From assembly GCF_963668165.1 (NCBI RefSeq), contig NZ_OY764211.1, positions 620,001 to 684,000 on the forward strand: a stretch of DNA of 64,000 bases. The letters run 5' to 3'. Below are positions 45,493 to 54,591 of this stretch, in pieces; within the stretch, counting starts at the first letter, position 1; each line of letters opens with the position of its first letter. Below the pieces are notes generated by a model. The model saw only the letters and a program-made list of their open reading frames with translations, ran no database searches and was not told the origin of the DNA. The stretch is from Marispirochaeta sp. GTDB taxonomy: Bacteria > Spirochaetota > Spirochaetia > JC444 > Marispirochaetaceae. A program made the position numbers and the translations under genes.

Positions 45493-46635
45493 TCAAAAAA
45501 GCTCCGATTTCGGATCTTCTGCTGCTTCTACAGGCTGGCTATCTTTCTTTTCGACATCAGTTTTTTTCTTCTTGTCCGCTTTTTCAACAGTATCAGCCAG
45601 ACTTGGGAACAACAGAATTCGCAGCTTCTTTTCGATATCCTCTGCTATGTCAGGATTATTCTCCAGGAAGAGCTTGGCGTTTTCCCTTCCCTGACCAATT
45701 CGCTCTTCACCAAAGGCATACCAACTGCCGCTTTTTTCGATAATATCGAACTTGAGAGCCGCATCCAGCAGACTTCCGGATGATGAAATTCCCTTTCCAA
45801 ACATAATCTCAAGTTCCACCTTGCGGAAAGGAGGCGCCACTTTATTCTTTACAATCTTTACACGCACCCGGTTGCCAATGGCATCATCCGTCCCCTTGGC
45901 GATGGTTTCGATCTTTCTTACCTCTACCCGTACGGAGGAGTAGAACTTCAAGGCCTTTCCTCCGGTGGTGGTTTCAGGATTACCGAACATTACACCGATT
46001 TTCATGCGAATCTGATTGATAAAAATCAGGCAGGCATGGGATTTGGAGATGGTCGCGGTCAGTTTACGCAAGGCCTGGCTCATAAGCCGTGCCTGAAGTC
46101 CCATATGGGAATCTCCCATATCCCCCTCAATCTCCGCCTGCGGAGTAAGGGCTGCCACAGAGTCTACTACGATAATATCCACGGCACCTGAACGGACCAG
46201 GGATTCGGCAATTTCCAGCGCCTGCTCTCCCGTGTCGGGCTGAGACACCCACAGTTCATCGATATTAACCCCGAGATTTCGGGCGTAACCGGGATCCAGG
46301 GCATGTTCGGCATCAATAAACGCGGCGATCCCCCCTTTTTTCTGAGACTCCGCTATGGCATGCAGGGCCAGGGTCGTTTTGCCCGAAGATTCGGGACCAT
46401 AAATCTCTATTACCCTGCCTTTCGGATATCCGCCGACCCCCAGGGCTGCATCAAGAAGAATGGATCCGGAAGGTATGGATTCGATCTGCAGGTCCTGCCG
46501 CTCCTTCCCAAGCTGCATAAGGGACCCCTTTCCAAACTGCTTCTCTATTTGCAGCCTGGCAGCTTCCAGGGCTTTCTGCTTCTCCTCGTTATTTGTCGGG
46601 GCGGGCCGTGTTTCAGGCATACTCTTTTTTGCCAT
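45493..46635 (-). CDS. recA: Recombinase RecA
   Basis: A 380-residue recombinase. It carries Walker [10 protein letters not shown] near residue 72, the EHALDP motif, Walker [11 protein letters not shown], the L2 loop region [26 protein letters not shown], and an acidic/Lys-rich C-terminal tail that damps activity. The SD aggaggac is ideal and a good promoter lies at 46701-46729. No LexA-type SOS box was recognised in the 117-base upstream region. Confidence 0.97.
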   Translation of the reverse strand: MAKKSMPETRPAPTNNEEKQKALEAARLQIEKQFGKGSLMQLGKERQDLQIESIPSGSILLDAALGVGGYPKGRVIEIYGPESSGKTTLALHAIAESQKKGGIAAFIDAEHALDPGYARNLGVNIDELWVSQPDTGEQALEIAESLVRSGAVDIIVVDSVAALTPQAEIEGDMGDSHMGLQARLMSQALRKLTATISKSHACLIFINQIRMKIGVMFGNPETTTGGKALKFYSSVRVEVRKIETIAKGTDDAIGNRVRVKIVKNKVAPPFRKVELEIMFGKGISSSGSLLDAALKFDIIEKSGSWYAFGEERIGQGRENAKLFLENNPDIAEDIEKKLRILLFPSLADTVEKADKKKKTDVEKKDSQPVEAAEDPKSELF

Positions 46636-46700
46636 TGTTGTCCTCCTGATAGTCGCTTACAAAAGAAGAACCGGGGAAAGTCTCTTTTGATTTCATGTAG

Positions 46701-46729
46701 ATACTATAACCGTGCCAGATTGCAGTCAA
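46701..46729 (-). promoter_or_regulatory. Putative recA promoter
   Basis: On the minus strand: TTGACT (46729-46724), 17-base spacer, TAGTAT (46706-46701), about 66 bases before the recA ATG. Confidence 0.65.
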
Positions 46730-46752
46730 GCTCAGGGTTTACATGCAGCGAC

Positions 46753-48090
46753 CTAAACCTTTTCATAACTGAAGGCTTCGAATTTCGTAAACTTTGGTAT
46801 GAAAGCTACCTTGATTGTTCCTACAGGACCGTTTCTCTGCTTGGCAACAATAAGCTCGGTTTCCACGTTATTAACGTCCTGGGTCCCCTCTTTTTCTCCC
46901 CGGTCGCGATGGAGAAACATGACAACGTCGGCATCCTGCTCAATGGAACCCGATTCCCGCAGGTCAGCCAGCGACGGGGCTTTTCCTTCTGATTGCCTGC
47001 CAACCTGGGAAAGACAGATAATTGGAATATCCAGCTCCCTGGCCAGAGACTTCAGAGAGCGTGAGGTTTCGGCAACCTGCTCGTGCCGGGGAACGTTGAA
47101 TTTATTTTCCGGTTCAACCAGGCCAATATAGTCTACAAAGATAGCCTCCACCTTTTCCTGTTGCCGCATCCGCCGAGCCTGTGCCCGAAGGTCAAGCAAC
47201 TTGATATTCGGGGAGTCATCTATAAACAAGGGCGCCTCGTAAATTCGCCCCGCAGCCTCTGTCAGTTTGTGAAAATCCGAGGGTTTAAGCATTCCAGTCC
47301 TCAGAATATCCGAGGCAATCCGTGCTTCTGCAGCCACAAGACGCTGCATAAGGGCCATATCTGACATTTCAAGGGTAAAAAAACCAATCGGTCTTTTGGA
47401 GCGTATTGCCATGTTGGATGCCATTGTCAGGGCCAGTGCAGTTTTTCCCACCGAGGGACGGGCTCCAATGACAATAAACTCGGATTTTTGAAAACCCGAT
47501 GTCATCTTATCCAGATCTGCAAAACCGGAAGGGATTCCGGTAAAACTGTCCTTGGTATGATACAGCCTTTCTATAGCTTCGATGGTCCGTGCGATTACTT
47601 CACCGGCGGTTTTATAATGCCCGGTAGGATTCTCCTCGGCAATATCAAATATCCGGCGTTCCGCCTCTTCGATAATCTCCCGGGTTTGAATCGTATCGTT
47701 CTGTGCATCAGAGATCATCTCATGGGCAATATTAAGAAGATTACGCCTGAGACTTAAGGACCGGACAATCCCGCTGTAGTAGATTATGTTAGCACTGGTG
47801 GGGGTCGCATCGGTCAAGGCAGAAACGTAGCCCAATCCCCCGGCGGATTCCAGTTCTCCCTGGTTACGAAGTTCATCTGTTACGGTAATAAGATCCATGG
47901 TTTCTCCCTTGTTGAAAAGAGAAACCATAGCATCGAAAATCTTTCGGTGACCGGTCTTGAAAAAATCCCTGCTGCGGAGCTGCTCCAGAACGGTTCCAAA
48001 TGTATCGGGATTTAAAAACACCGCCCCGAGTACGGCCTTTTCGGCCTCTACATTATGGGGCGGAACTGAATCTTTCAGGCGTTCAGGCAT
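46753..48090 (-). CDS. dnaB: Replicative DNA helicase DnaB
   Basis: A 445-residue hexameric replicative helicase. The N-terminal primase-binding domain (PPHNVEAEKAVLGAVFLNPD) is followed by a linker and a RecA-like ATPase with Walker A GARPSVGKTAL near residue 208, Walker B AIFVDYIGL, and the SQVGRQSEGKAPSLADLRESGSIEQDAD block. It follows rplI by seven bases in the rpsF-ssb-rpsR-rplI-dnaB series, an order conserved in Treponema. Confidence 0.97.
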   Translation of the reverse strand: MPERLKDSVPPHNVEAEKAVLGAVFLNPDTFGTVLEQLRSRDFFKTGHRKIFDAMVSLFNKGETMDLITVTDELRNQGELESAGGLGYVSALTDATPTSANIIYYSGIVRSLSLRRNLLNIAHEMISDAQNDTIQTREIIEEAERRIFDIAEENPTGHYKTAGEVIARTIEAIERLYHTKDSFTGIPSGFADLDKMTSGFQKSEFIVIGARPSVGKTALALTMASNMAIRSKRPIGFFTLEMSDMALMQRLVAAEARIASDILRTGMLKPSDFHKLTEAAGRIYEAPLFIDDSPNIKLLDLRAQARRMRQQEKVEAIFVDYIGLVEPENKFNVPRHEQVAETSRSLKSLARELDIPIICLSQVGRQSEGKAPSLADLRESGSIEQDADVVMFLHRDRGEKEGTQDVNNVETELIVAKQRNGPVGTIKVAFIPKFTKFEAFSYEKV

Positions 48091-48097
48091 CCCGGGC

Positions 48098-48724
48098 CTA
48101 CTCTTCCTCGCCGACTTCTTCCTTTATACTATCTTCGGTCACCGTACTTTCGGCCACTGCAGTTTCTTCTCCGATGTCCTCTTCATCGACACCGTCGCCA
48201 GCTTCTTCTACGGCTTCCTCTTTTACAGAAGGCTCTTTTTCCGCTTTCACAGAACCTTTGGGCTCGGATGCACCGGTTTTTTCATCAACCACGGTAAACT
48301 GAAGCTCCGCGAGATTGCTTTCATAAAGCTTTACCCGGGCCTTGTGCTTACCAATCATCTTTACTGAATGCTCAACAAGGTCAATCTTCTTACGCTCTAC
48401 GTGGACGCCTTCCTTTGCAAGAGCATCTGCAACGGTGGCATTTGTAACGGAGCCGAAGAGCTTGCCGCTGTCACCAGCGGGCATGGGAATCTTCAGTTCC
48501 AGGGTTTCAATCCGCTCCTTAAGTCCCATGGCGGCGTTCCGTTTTTCTTCCTTCCGCTTTTCGATGGTCTCACGCCGCTGTTCAAACATTGCCGCGTTTC
48601 CTTTGGTAAAAGGAACCGCCAATCCCTGAGGAATTAAAAAATTCCGGGCGTATCCGGGTTTGACAACCCGAACGTCCCCCTCTTCCCCAAGGTTATACAC
48701 ATCTTCTTTGAGAATAATCTTCAT
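48098..48724 (-). CDS. rplI: 50S ribosomal protein bL9 with acidic C-terminal extension
   Basis: A 208-residue bL9. The N-terminal domain is standard (MKIILKEDVYNLGEEGDVRVVK, PGYARNFLIPQGLA), as is the C-terminal domain up to about residue 150 (KLFGSVTNATVADAL). The last roughly 55 residues form a Glu-rich, low-complexity tail not found in typical 148-150-residue bL9. SD ggagagg precedes the start. Confidence 0.95.
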   Translation of the reverse strand: MKIILKEDVYNLGEEGDVRVVKPGYARNFLIPQGLAVPFTKGNAAMFEQRRETIEKRKEEKRNAAMGLKERIETLELKIPMPAGDSGKLFGSVTNATVADALAKEGVHVERKKIDLVEHSVKMIGKHKARVKLYESNLAELQFTVVDEKTGASEPKGSVKAEKEPSVKEEAVEEAGDGVDEEDIGEETAVAESTVTEDSIKEEVGEEE

Positions 48725-48755
48725 ACTGCTACCTCTCCTTTCGACTTTCCAGGAT

Positions 48756-49064
48756 CTATTTCTTCACAAAGGGAAGATAGGCAAGAACGCGGGCCTTTTT
48801 AATCTCCAGGGAAAGAGCACGCTGATGCTTGGCACAGGTACCGGTGATTCTTCTGGGAAGAATCTTTCCCCGTTCCGTTATAAACCGACGCAGCGCATCG
48901 GGATTCTTGTAATCCGGGAGGATGTTTTGCGTGCAGAACTTGCATACCTTGCGCCGAAAAAAAGGTTTTCCACCGCCCCGGCGAAAACCGCGGCCTCCGT
49001 CCCGGCCCTCATCCTGCCGGCCGTCGTCTTCTCGTCCTCTATTCTGATTATCTTCAGAACTCAT
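48756..49064 (-). CDS. rpsR: 30S ribosomal protein bS18 with Arg/Gly/Asp-rich N-terminal extension
   Basis: A 102-residue bS18. Residues from about 38 match the family ([57 protein letters not shown] spans the core), while about 35 N-terminal residues are Arg, Gly, Asp and Glu rich. It keeps CKFC and a later Cys, i.e. a zinc-type bS18. SD aaggag is upstream. Located between ssb and rplI. Confidence 0.94.
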   Translation of the reverse strand: MSSEDNQNRGREDDGRQDEGRDGGRGFRRGGGKPFFRRKVCKFCTQNILPDYKNPDALRRFITERGKILPRRITGTCAKHQRALSLEIKKARVLAYLPFVKK

Positions 49065-49107
49065 ATTTCAATTCTCCTTGATCATCTGCTGTTATTCGAT
49101 TTCGATT

Positions 49108-49539
49108 TTAAAAAGGTATATCGTCCTCGAAACCGTCGTCCCCGCCGCTCGGCGAGTATCGCTCTACCTTGTCATTTCCATAGGATTGGGATGAACCCCG
49201 GGATTCTCCTCCCTTGGGTCCGCCAAGAAGCTGAACGTTGTTGGCAACTACTTCAACCTTGCTTCTCGGTTGTCCGTCCTGTTCCCACCGGCTTTGCCGC
49301 AGCTCTCCTTCCACGGCAATCTCCTTGCCTTTTACCAGATACTGTGACAGGTTCTCCGCGGTTTTTCCGAATACCGTAATATCGAAGAAATTTGCTTCCT
49401 CCGTCCACTGATCCCCCGACCTCTTCCTTCGGTTCACAGCAATGGACAGGCGGGCAACGGCCATACCGGAGTTGGTATACTTCAATTCCGAATCCCGGGT
49501 TAGCCGACCTATCAGTACTACATGATTCAAATTCGCCAT
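49108..49539 (-). CDS. ssb: Single-stranded DNA-binding protein
   Basis: A 143-residue SSB. The OB fold starts with MANLNHVVLIGRLTRDSELKY and continues through FFDITVFGKTAENLSQYLVKGKEIAVEGEL; a short Gly/Ser-rich linker leads to the acidic DDGFEDDIPF tip that binds partner proteins. SD gaggagg precedes the ATG. Gene order with rpsF and rpsR is the usual one. Confidence 0.96.
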   Translation of the reverse strand: MANLNHVVLIGRLTRDSELKYTNSGMAVARLSIAVNRRKRSGDQWTEEANFFDITVFGKTAENLSQYLVKGKEIAVEGELRQSRWEQDGQPRSKVEVVANNVQLLGGPKGGESRGSSQSYGNDKVERYSPSGGDDGFEDDIPF

Positions 49540-49557
49540 GGAAGTCCTCCTCAGAAT

Positions 49558-49839
49558 TCAGGATTCTTTTCTGACAAAAAGGAACTTCAGAACGTCTTGA
49601 ACGAGTTTAAGCTCCTTGTCGACATCTGCGACCTTTTCGGGGGCTGCAGAAATCTCCAGATAGCGGTAATGGCCGCGCTCGGTTTTTTTAATGGGATAGG
49701 CAAGATCACGAACGCCCATGTCCTCATCCTTGGATGGGGTAAAACCGTGTTTTTCCATCAGTTTTTTCAGGTTCTCATAGCCGTTCTTGTAGGCGTCATC
49801 TTCCGCACGGAAAATGACCGTCAATTCGTACTCTCTCAA
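49558..49839 (-). CDS. rpsF: 30S ribosomal protein bS6
   Basis: A 93-residue bS6 (REYELTVIFRAED at the start, LAYPIKKTERGHYRYLEISA in the middle). I set the start at TTG 49839: the sequence aggagg lies six bases before it and the product begins with the usual MREYEL. The in-frame ATG at 49854 has that same aggagg inside its own codons and no SD upstream, so it is less likely. It is first in the rpsF-ssb-rpsR-rplI-dnaB operon, with a promoter at 49909-49937. Confidence 0.93.
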   Translation of the reverse strand: MREYELTVIFRAEDDAYKNGYENLKKLMEKHGFTPSKDEDMGVRDLAYPIKKTERGHYRYLEISAAPEKVADVDKELKLVQDVLKFLFVRKES

Positions 49840-49869
49840 ATTGTCCCTCCTCATGGACTAAAAGTTCGA

Positions 49870-49893
49870 TCCAGAGTAGTATGTTTCTCTGGA
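49870..49893 (-). promoter_or_regulatory. Hairpin in the rpsF leader, possible bS6:bS18 autoregulatory element
   Basis: Perfect 7-bp stem (tccagag / ctctgga) with a 10-base loop in the predicted 5' leader. Many bacteria bind the bS6:bS18 dimer to an rpsF leader structure; the position fits but the CCG-bulge consensus is not evident, so the role is a guess. Confidence 0.35.
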
Positions 49894-49908
49894 TAAAGAG
49901 GTCGGAGT

Positions 49909-49937
49909 AAATTATCACAAGACAATATAACTGTCAA
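49909..49937 (-). promoter_or_regulatory. Putative promoter of the rpsF operon
   Basis: On the minus strand: perfect TTGACA (49937-49932), 17-base spacer, TAATTT (49914-49909), about 70 bases before the preferred TTG start. Confidence 0.7.
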
Positions 49938-49986
49938 GTCAACTCCTTACTCAGACGATATTTGTACTGAACAGACAGGAGACGCA

Positions 49987-50442
49987 ATGGGGCAGACAAT
50001 CCACTTTGAAGAGGATCTCTATTTCCTGAATGAACTTCTCAATACTCTCGAAGGTGGTATTTCTCTGAATCTGGACCGGCTCTTCTTCTTTGATAAAATC
50101 ATAGAAGATATCTTCTTTATAGATACTACCATTGGACGACTCTACTCTGCCCTGAATGAAAACTATCGAATTGTTCAGCTCGGAACCGTCACCAGCGGGA
50201 TTCTTACCATTAAACAGCGTTTTATTAACCTCCTCTCCATAATTACCTCCGGCTCTTCCGGAATGGGAGAAGCTTTTACTCCCTTTATTGAAAAGTTCAG
50301 TGAGCTGATCGATTCTCATAATAAGGATATCCATATATTACAGAAATCCCTGCTCTCCCCGGACAACCATTCGACCCCGCGGGAGGGAATATCCCGGGAG
50401 GAGTATCAATTCCTCTTTCCCTCGGATGAAGAAGAGGTCTGA
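49987..50442 (+). CDS. Hypothetical protein, 151 residues
   Basis: Not recognised. A soluble, mainly helical acidic protein without signal peptide, metal motif or membrane helix; a central TVTSGILTIKQRF segment and an acidic tail (FPSDEEEV) stand out. The ATG has aggag five bases upstream, so the start is firm. It is divergent from rpsF and overlaps the start of the methyltransferase gene by 17 bases, implying coupled expression with that RNA modification enzyme. Confidence 0.78.
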   Translation: MGQTIHFEEDLYFLNELLNTLEGGISLNLDRLFFFDKIIEDIFFIDTTIGRLYSALNENYRIVQLGTVTSGILTIKQRFINLLSIITSGSSGMGEAFTPFIEKFSELIDSHNKDIHILQKSLLSPDNHSTPREGISREEYQFLFPSDEEEV

Positions 50443-51541
50443 CTTTCGCATGCCTCTGCGCATAGAGAACCTGGTCTACGGCGGCAACGGACTCGCCCGG
50501 GAAAACGACTTTGTCTGGTTTGTTCCATACAGTGCACCAGGAGACCTGCTGGACATTGAAAAGACTGATGTAAAAACTTCCTACGGCAGGGGCAAAATCA
50601 GCAGAATCATTGAATCTTCTGCACTGCGCACGGATCCTCCCTGCCCCTTGTTCGGCCGCTGCGGGGGATGCCAATGGCAGCATATCCGTTACCCGGCACA
50701 GCTTGCCGCCAAACAGGAAATCATAGGCTCCATGGCAAAGCGGAATCTCATGAATCCACCCTCCTCTGTCATCATTCAGCCCTCACCATCCGAGTGGGAA
50801 TACCGGTGCCGGATAAGCCTCCACCGCCAGGACAGGAAGATCGGCTACCATGCTATCGGCAGCAGGAACCTTGTAGCTATCAGGGACTGCCCCATTGCCG
50901 AGGCTCCTCTGCGCAGCTGGCTGGAAAATCCGCCTCTGAGCAAGCTGGAACTCGAGGCTTTACCGGAACGTTTTGAACTGAGAAACAAAGACGGCACAGT
51001 TCGGATTGTCCACGCTGCAGCTGATGAAGCCTTTGAGCAGGCAAACAGACAAGGCAACACGCTATTGAGGAACCGACTCCGGGAGCACCTTCTTAATAGT
51101 TTTTCCAATCCACGGATTTTTGACCTCTTTTGCGGCGATGGGAACCTCTCCTTGCCGTTAACGGACACCGCCGAGTCAATTGATGGATGGGATATCTCCG
51201 CCGGGGCCATTGAGCGTGCCCGCACTGCAGCAGCAAGCAACTCAAACTTGAACTATTCCCGGGGAAATGTATCCGCTATTTACGGAGAACTCAGAAGAAA
51301 ATCCCGTGAAATCGACATTCTGATCCTGGACCCTCCCCGTAAGGGCATAAAGAAGGAGGCCCCGGAGCTGGCAAAATTGGGAATCCCCCTTATTGCCTAC
51401 GTTTCGTGTAATCCCGCAAGCCTTATACGGGACCTTAAGGAGTTTGAAAAAGCGGGTTACACCCTTAATGTTCTGGAAGCCTTTGATATGTTTCCCCAGA
51501 CCTATCACATGGAATGCCTGGCCCTGCTTTCTGCAGAATGA
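50426..51541 (+). CDS. Class I SAM-dependent RNA m5U methyltransferase, RlmD/TrmA family
   Basis: A 371-residue RNA uridine-5 methyltransferase. An N-terminal TRAM domain (LRIENLVYGGNGLAR) is followed by the 4Fe-4S cysteines CPLFGRCGGC (spacing 6 and 3, as in RlmD) and a fourth Cys in IRDCPIAE. The catalytic domain has FDLFCGDGNLSLPL for SAM, LDPPRKG, and the catalytic Cys in YVSCNPASL. An alternative ATG at 50450 begins exactly at the TRAM domain. It overlaps the upstream hypothetical gene by 17 bases. RlmD-like is likely because of the cluster; the modified position is not determinable. Confidence 0.91.
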   Translation: MKKRSDFRMPLRIENLVYGGNGLARENDFVWFVPYSAPGDLLDIEKTDVKTSYGRGKISRIIESSALRTDPPCPLFGRCGGCQWQHIRYPAQLAAKQEIIGSMAKRNLMNPPSSVIIQPSPSEWEYRCRISLHRQDRKIGYHAIGSRNLVAIRDCPIAEAPLRSWLENPPLSKLELEALPERFELRNKDGTVRIVHAAADEAFEQANRQGNTLLRNRLREHLLNSFSNPRIFDLFCGDGNLSLPLTDTAESIDGWDISAGAIERARTAAASNSNLNYSRGNVSAIYGELRRKSREIDILILDPPRKGIKKEAPELAKLGIPLIAYVSCNPASLIRDLKEFEKAGYTLNVLEAFDMFPQTYHMECLALLSAE

Positions 51542-51550
51542 CTCTGCTGA

Positions 51551-52660
51551 TTATTCATCCCTCTCGTCGATAAATACGGTTTCTTCAGGACGGGCAATCA
51601 CCGCCGGAGCCTCTTTACCGAGTATTTCAGTTATTCTTGATGAGTGCAGACCGATCAGTTTCTGCAGTTCAGCGGATGAAAAGTTGGAAATTATCTTCGC
51701 CATGTCATTAACCTGAACAACAGCGCCTGTAGAAAAATCACCCTCTACCGCGGATAGTCCCTTGGGCAAAAGGCTCCGATGTTCCCTGAGAGCCCGGACG
51801 GCGCCTTCGTCAATCCGCAGGAATCCTTCCGGACGGCTGTACAGTATCCAGCGCTTTCTGTTTTTAATTCTGGGCCTGGCAAGAAAAAGTGTACCCAGGG
51901 ATTCTCCGGCGATAATCCGTTCCAGCACTCTTTCATTATTGCCATGAGCCAGTACGACCCTGCAGCCGGCACGGCGGGCAATCTTTACTGCATCCAGTTT
52001 TGTGCGCATGCCTCCGGTAGAATGAGCACTGCCGGCGCTTCCTGCTGCTGCCAGGATTTCCGGGGTAAGCTCATCCACTATCTCCAGAGGTTTTGCATTC
52101 CTGTTGATACGGGGATCAGCATCATAGAGGGCGTCAATGTCCGTCATGAGAATAAGAAGATCCGCGTCGATTTTGCTCGCAACAAGAGCACTCAAGCGGT
52201 CGTTTTCCCCAAAGGCGTTTCCTATTTCACTGGTTGAGACGCTGTCGTTCTCGTTTACAATCGGGAGCACCCGAAGAGAAAGCAGGGTTTCCAATGAATC
52301 CCTCAGGGTAAGGTAGCTTTTCCTGTTGTTCAGTACCTCGGGCGTCAGCAGCAGCTGGGCAATCTTGACTCCCTCTTTACCAAAAACAGAACGGTATGAC
52401 TGCATCAACAGGGGCTGACCGATTGCGGCACAGGCCTGGCGCATGTTTATCTTGCTGACTTTTCCGTTTAAGCCAAGTTCCCTGGCCCCCATTCCAACAG
52501 CCCCTGAGGTTACAACGATAACCTGCAGTCCTTTTTGGCGGAGCACACAAATATCCCTGGCGACTTTTGTAAGAAATTCCACATGCACTCCTTCTGGCGA
52601 GGAGAGCAAATTGGTCCCGATCTTTACTACGACCCGCTTGCAGTAAGTAAAATCGCGCAT
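51551..52660 (-). CDS. proB: Glutamate 5-kinase
   Basis: A 369-residue enzyme for the first step of proline synthesis. An amino-acid-kinase domain (VVVKIGTNLLSS, VTSGAVGMGARELGL, VNENDSVSTSE, LMTDIDALYDADPR) is followed by a C-terminal PUA domain (about residues 275-360). Its start codon overlaps the last base of proA. The 3' end is convergent with the methyltransferase gene at a distance of nine bases. Confidence 0.96.
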   Translation of the reverse strand: MRDFTYCKRVVVKIGTNLLSSPEGVHVEFLTKVARDICVLRQKGLQVIVVTSGAVGMGARELGLNGKVSKINMRQACAAIGQPLLMQSYRSVFGKEGVKIAQLLLTPEVLNNRKSYLTLRDSLETLLSLRVLPIVNENDSVSTSEIGNAFGENDRLSALVASKIDADLLILMTDIDALYDADPRINRNAKPLEIVDELTPEILAAAGSAGSAHSTGGMRTKLDAVKIARRAGCRVVLAHGNNERVLERIIAGESLGTLFLARPRIKNRKRWILYSRPEGFLRIDEGAVRALREHRSLLPKGLSAVEGDFSTGAVVQVNDMAKIISNFSSAELQKLIGLHSSRITEILGKEAPAVIARPEETVFIDERDE

Positions 52661-53967
52661 CAGCTGATATCCAGTCTGCGATGGGTAAAACGCTTTTTCC
52701 CCGAAGTGTAATCCGCGACGATCTGGCCATTTCCTATCAGTTTGTACTTGTACGTGAGCAATCCCTCTAAACCCACCGGTCCGCGGGCGTGGAGTTTTCC
52801 CGTGCTTATTCCCACTTCGGCACCGAAACCGTAGCGGAAACCATCGGAAAACCTGGTGCTGCAGTTAACAAACACGTTGGCGGAATCAACCCGGTTGGTA
52901 AAATATTTTGATGCGTCCTCGTCTGTCGCAATAATTGCATCGGTATGTCCGGAACCATAGCGATTAATATGTTCAACAGCCTCTTCCAGATTCTTTACGG
53001 CTTTTATGGAGATGACCAGGTCCAGATACTCCGTACTCCAGTCCTCTTCACCGGCCTCTTCAAGTTCAGGTATAAGTTCCCGGCATACCGGACAGGCTTT
53101 TACCCTGACACCGGCTTCCTGTAAAGCAGATACCAGCACAGGCAGAATGATCTTTACCATCGATCTGTCGATAAGGATGGTTTCTGTGGCGTTGCACACC
53201 GCGACATACTGGGTTTTGCCGTCAACAGCCACCCGCACCGCGGTGCCCGGATCTGCAGATGCATGGATGTAGGTATGGCATATACCATCGGCATGTCCCA
53301 TGACAGGGATGCGGCTGTTATCCATGATATAGCGGACAAACTCGTTTGATCCCCGGGGAACGAGAAGGTCGATCTCCCGGTCCATGGAAAGCATCTGGTT
53401 CACCTCTTCCCTGGACTCCAGGTTGTAAATCCATCCTGGAGGAAGCTTTTCCCTGGATGCTCCATCAGCAATACACGAGGCAAGAATACGGTTTGTTTCA
53501 AGGGCTTCCCGGCCGCCTTTCAGGAGCACGGAGTTTCCACTCTTCAGACAAAGAGTTGATATCTGAACCAGCGCATCGGGACGCGACTCAAAAATCATAC
53601 CGATTACTCCGATGGGGCAGCTGATCCTGTATAACTCAAGACCTTCGTCGAGCTCGGTTGCCAACTGAAGCTTCCCAACGGGCTCATCAAGGTTGACAAG
53701 GACCTGTATGCCCTCAATTACACCATCCAGTTTTTTACGGTCAAAGACAAGCCGCTTTAATATGGGCGCGTCTATACCGGATTCTTCGGCCCGTAAGAGA
53801 TCCTTCCTGTTTGCGTCGAAGATTGCACTCTCATTTTCCCGCAGAACTGTAATAATGGATTGAAGGGCCCTGTTCTTTTGTTCGCCCTCAAGCACTGCCA
53901 TCTCTACCGCTGCTGCGCGTGCCTGCCGGGCGGCTTCATACATATTTGGATTGTTCATATCAGACAC
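52660..53967 (-). CDS. proA: Gamma-glutamyl phosphate reductase
   Basis: A 435-residue aldehyde-dehydrogenase-fold enzyme for the second proline step. Conserved are PIGVIGMIFESRPDALVQIS, LKGGREA, and the substrate region YGSGHTDAI; the catalytic Cys lies in FVNCSTRFSDGFRYGFGAEVGIS. It lies 32 bases downstream of the lrp gene on the same strand and one base overlaps proB, so lrp-proA-proB is probably one operon. Confidence 0.96.
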   Translation of the reverse strand: MSDMNNPNMYEAARQARAAAVEMAVLEGEQKNRALQSIITVLRENESAIFDANRKDLLRAEESGIDAPILKRLVFDRKKLDGVIEGIQVLVNLDEPVGKLQLATELDEGLELYRISCPIGVIGMIFESRPDALVQISTLCLKSGNSVLLKGGREALETNRILASCIADGASREKLPPGWIYNLESREEVNQMLSMDREIDLLVPRGSNEFVRYIMDNSRIPVMGHADGICHTYIHASADPGTAVRVAVDGKTQYVAVCNATETILIDRSMVKIILPVLVSALQEAGVRVKACPVCRELIPELEEAGEEDWSTEYLDLVISIKAVKNLEEAVEHINRYGSGHTDAIIATDEDASKYFTNRVDSANVFVNCSTRFSDGFRYGFGAEVGISTGKLHARGPVGLEGLLTYKYKLIGNGQIVADYTSGKKRFTHRRLDIS

Positions 53968-53999
53968 CTGTCAGAAAGATTTTGCTAAAACCTGCCTGT

Positions 54000-54488
54000 C
54001 TAGGCGTACCCTATAATTTGATTCTTGTCTATAGGGATTTCACGGTCAACAGGAAGATCCAGGGAAATAAAAGTTTCGGTGGACTGGATTTCCGACATCT
54101 CCTGAAGTCTGTCGGTAAGGAAGTTGTGTAATCCCCGGGTATTCTTTGCCACAACTTTAATAAAAAAATTATAGGCACCGGTGGTGGAATGTACCTCTAT
54201 TATCTCGTCAAAATCCTTCAGCTTCTGGACAACGATATTGTAATCCCTGGCATTGTGAAGGTTTATTCCGACAAATGCGCAGACCTCGAATCCAAGCATC
54301 TGCATGTCGACAATGATTCGAGAGCCTTTAATAATACCCAGTTCCTTTAACTTGCTGTAACGCACATGGACTGTTCCACCGGAAACAGACAAGTCTCTTG
54401 CTATTTCCTGAAACGGACGACGAGCGTCCTGCTGCAAAATGCGAATAATATTCAGGTCCAGTTCATCAAGTTCGTGGCCCGCCGCCAT
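54000..54488 (-). CDS. Lrp/AsnC family transcriptional regulator
   Basis: A 162-residue Lrp-type regulator: N-terminal helix-turn-helix (LDLNIIRILQQDARRPFQEIARDL, then VSGGTVHVRYSKL, residues about 8-55) and a C-terminal RAM ligand-binding domain ending near residue 150. SD aaggagg precedes the ATG. It is directly upstream of proA-proB on the same strand, so it may sense an amino acid such as proline or glutamate and control this operon; that is inference. The region to the divergent helicase gene is very A/T-rich with a 14-bp palindrome. Confidence 0.92.
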   Translation of the reverse strand: MAAGHELDELDLNIIRILQQDARRPFQEIARDLSVSGGTVHVRYSKLKELGIIKGSRIIVDMQMLGFEVCAFVGINLHNARDYNIVVQKLKDFDEIIEVHSTTGAYNFFIKVVAKNTRGLHNFLTDRLQEMSEIQSTETFISLDLPVDREIPIDKNQIIGYA

Positions 54489-54577
54489 GCGCCCTCCTTA
54501 ACGAAGTTCAAGCTCCAGACTATGTAAATATTATAATTTTTTCAAGTAAGAAGTAAGAATATTTTTACCCATATACT

Positions 54578-54591
54578 TATTTTATAAAATA
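54578..54591. promoter_or_regulatory. 14-bp perfect A/T palindrome in the lrp/recQ-like intergenic region
   Basis: tattttataaaata is its own reverse complement and lies in the 194-bp A/T-rich gap (54489-54682) between divergent genes. Lrp-family operators are typically A/T-rich imperfect palindromes, so this is a candidate site. No clear promoter pair was assigned here. Confidence 0.35.

Noticed and set aside
46636..46752. LexA/SOS box upstream of recA
   Set aside because: No CTGT-N8-ACAG or GAAC-N4-GTTC type palindrome was found; only a sigma-70-like promoter is supported.
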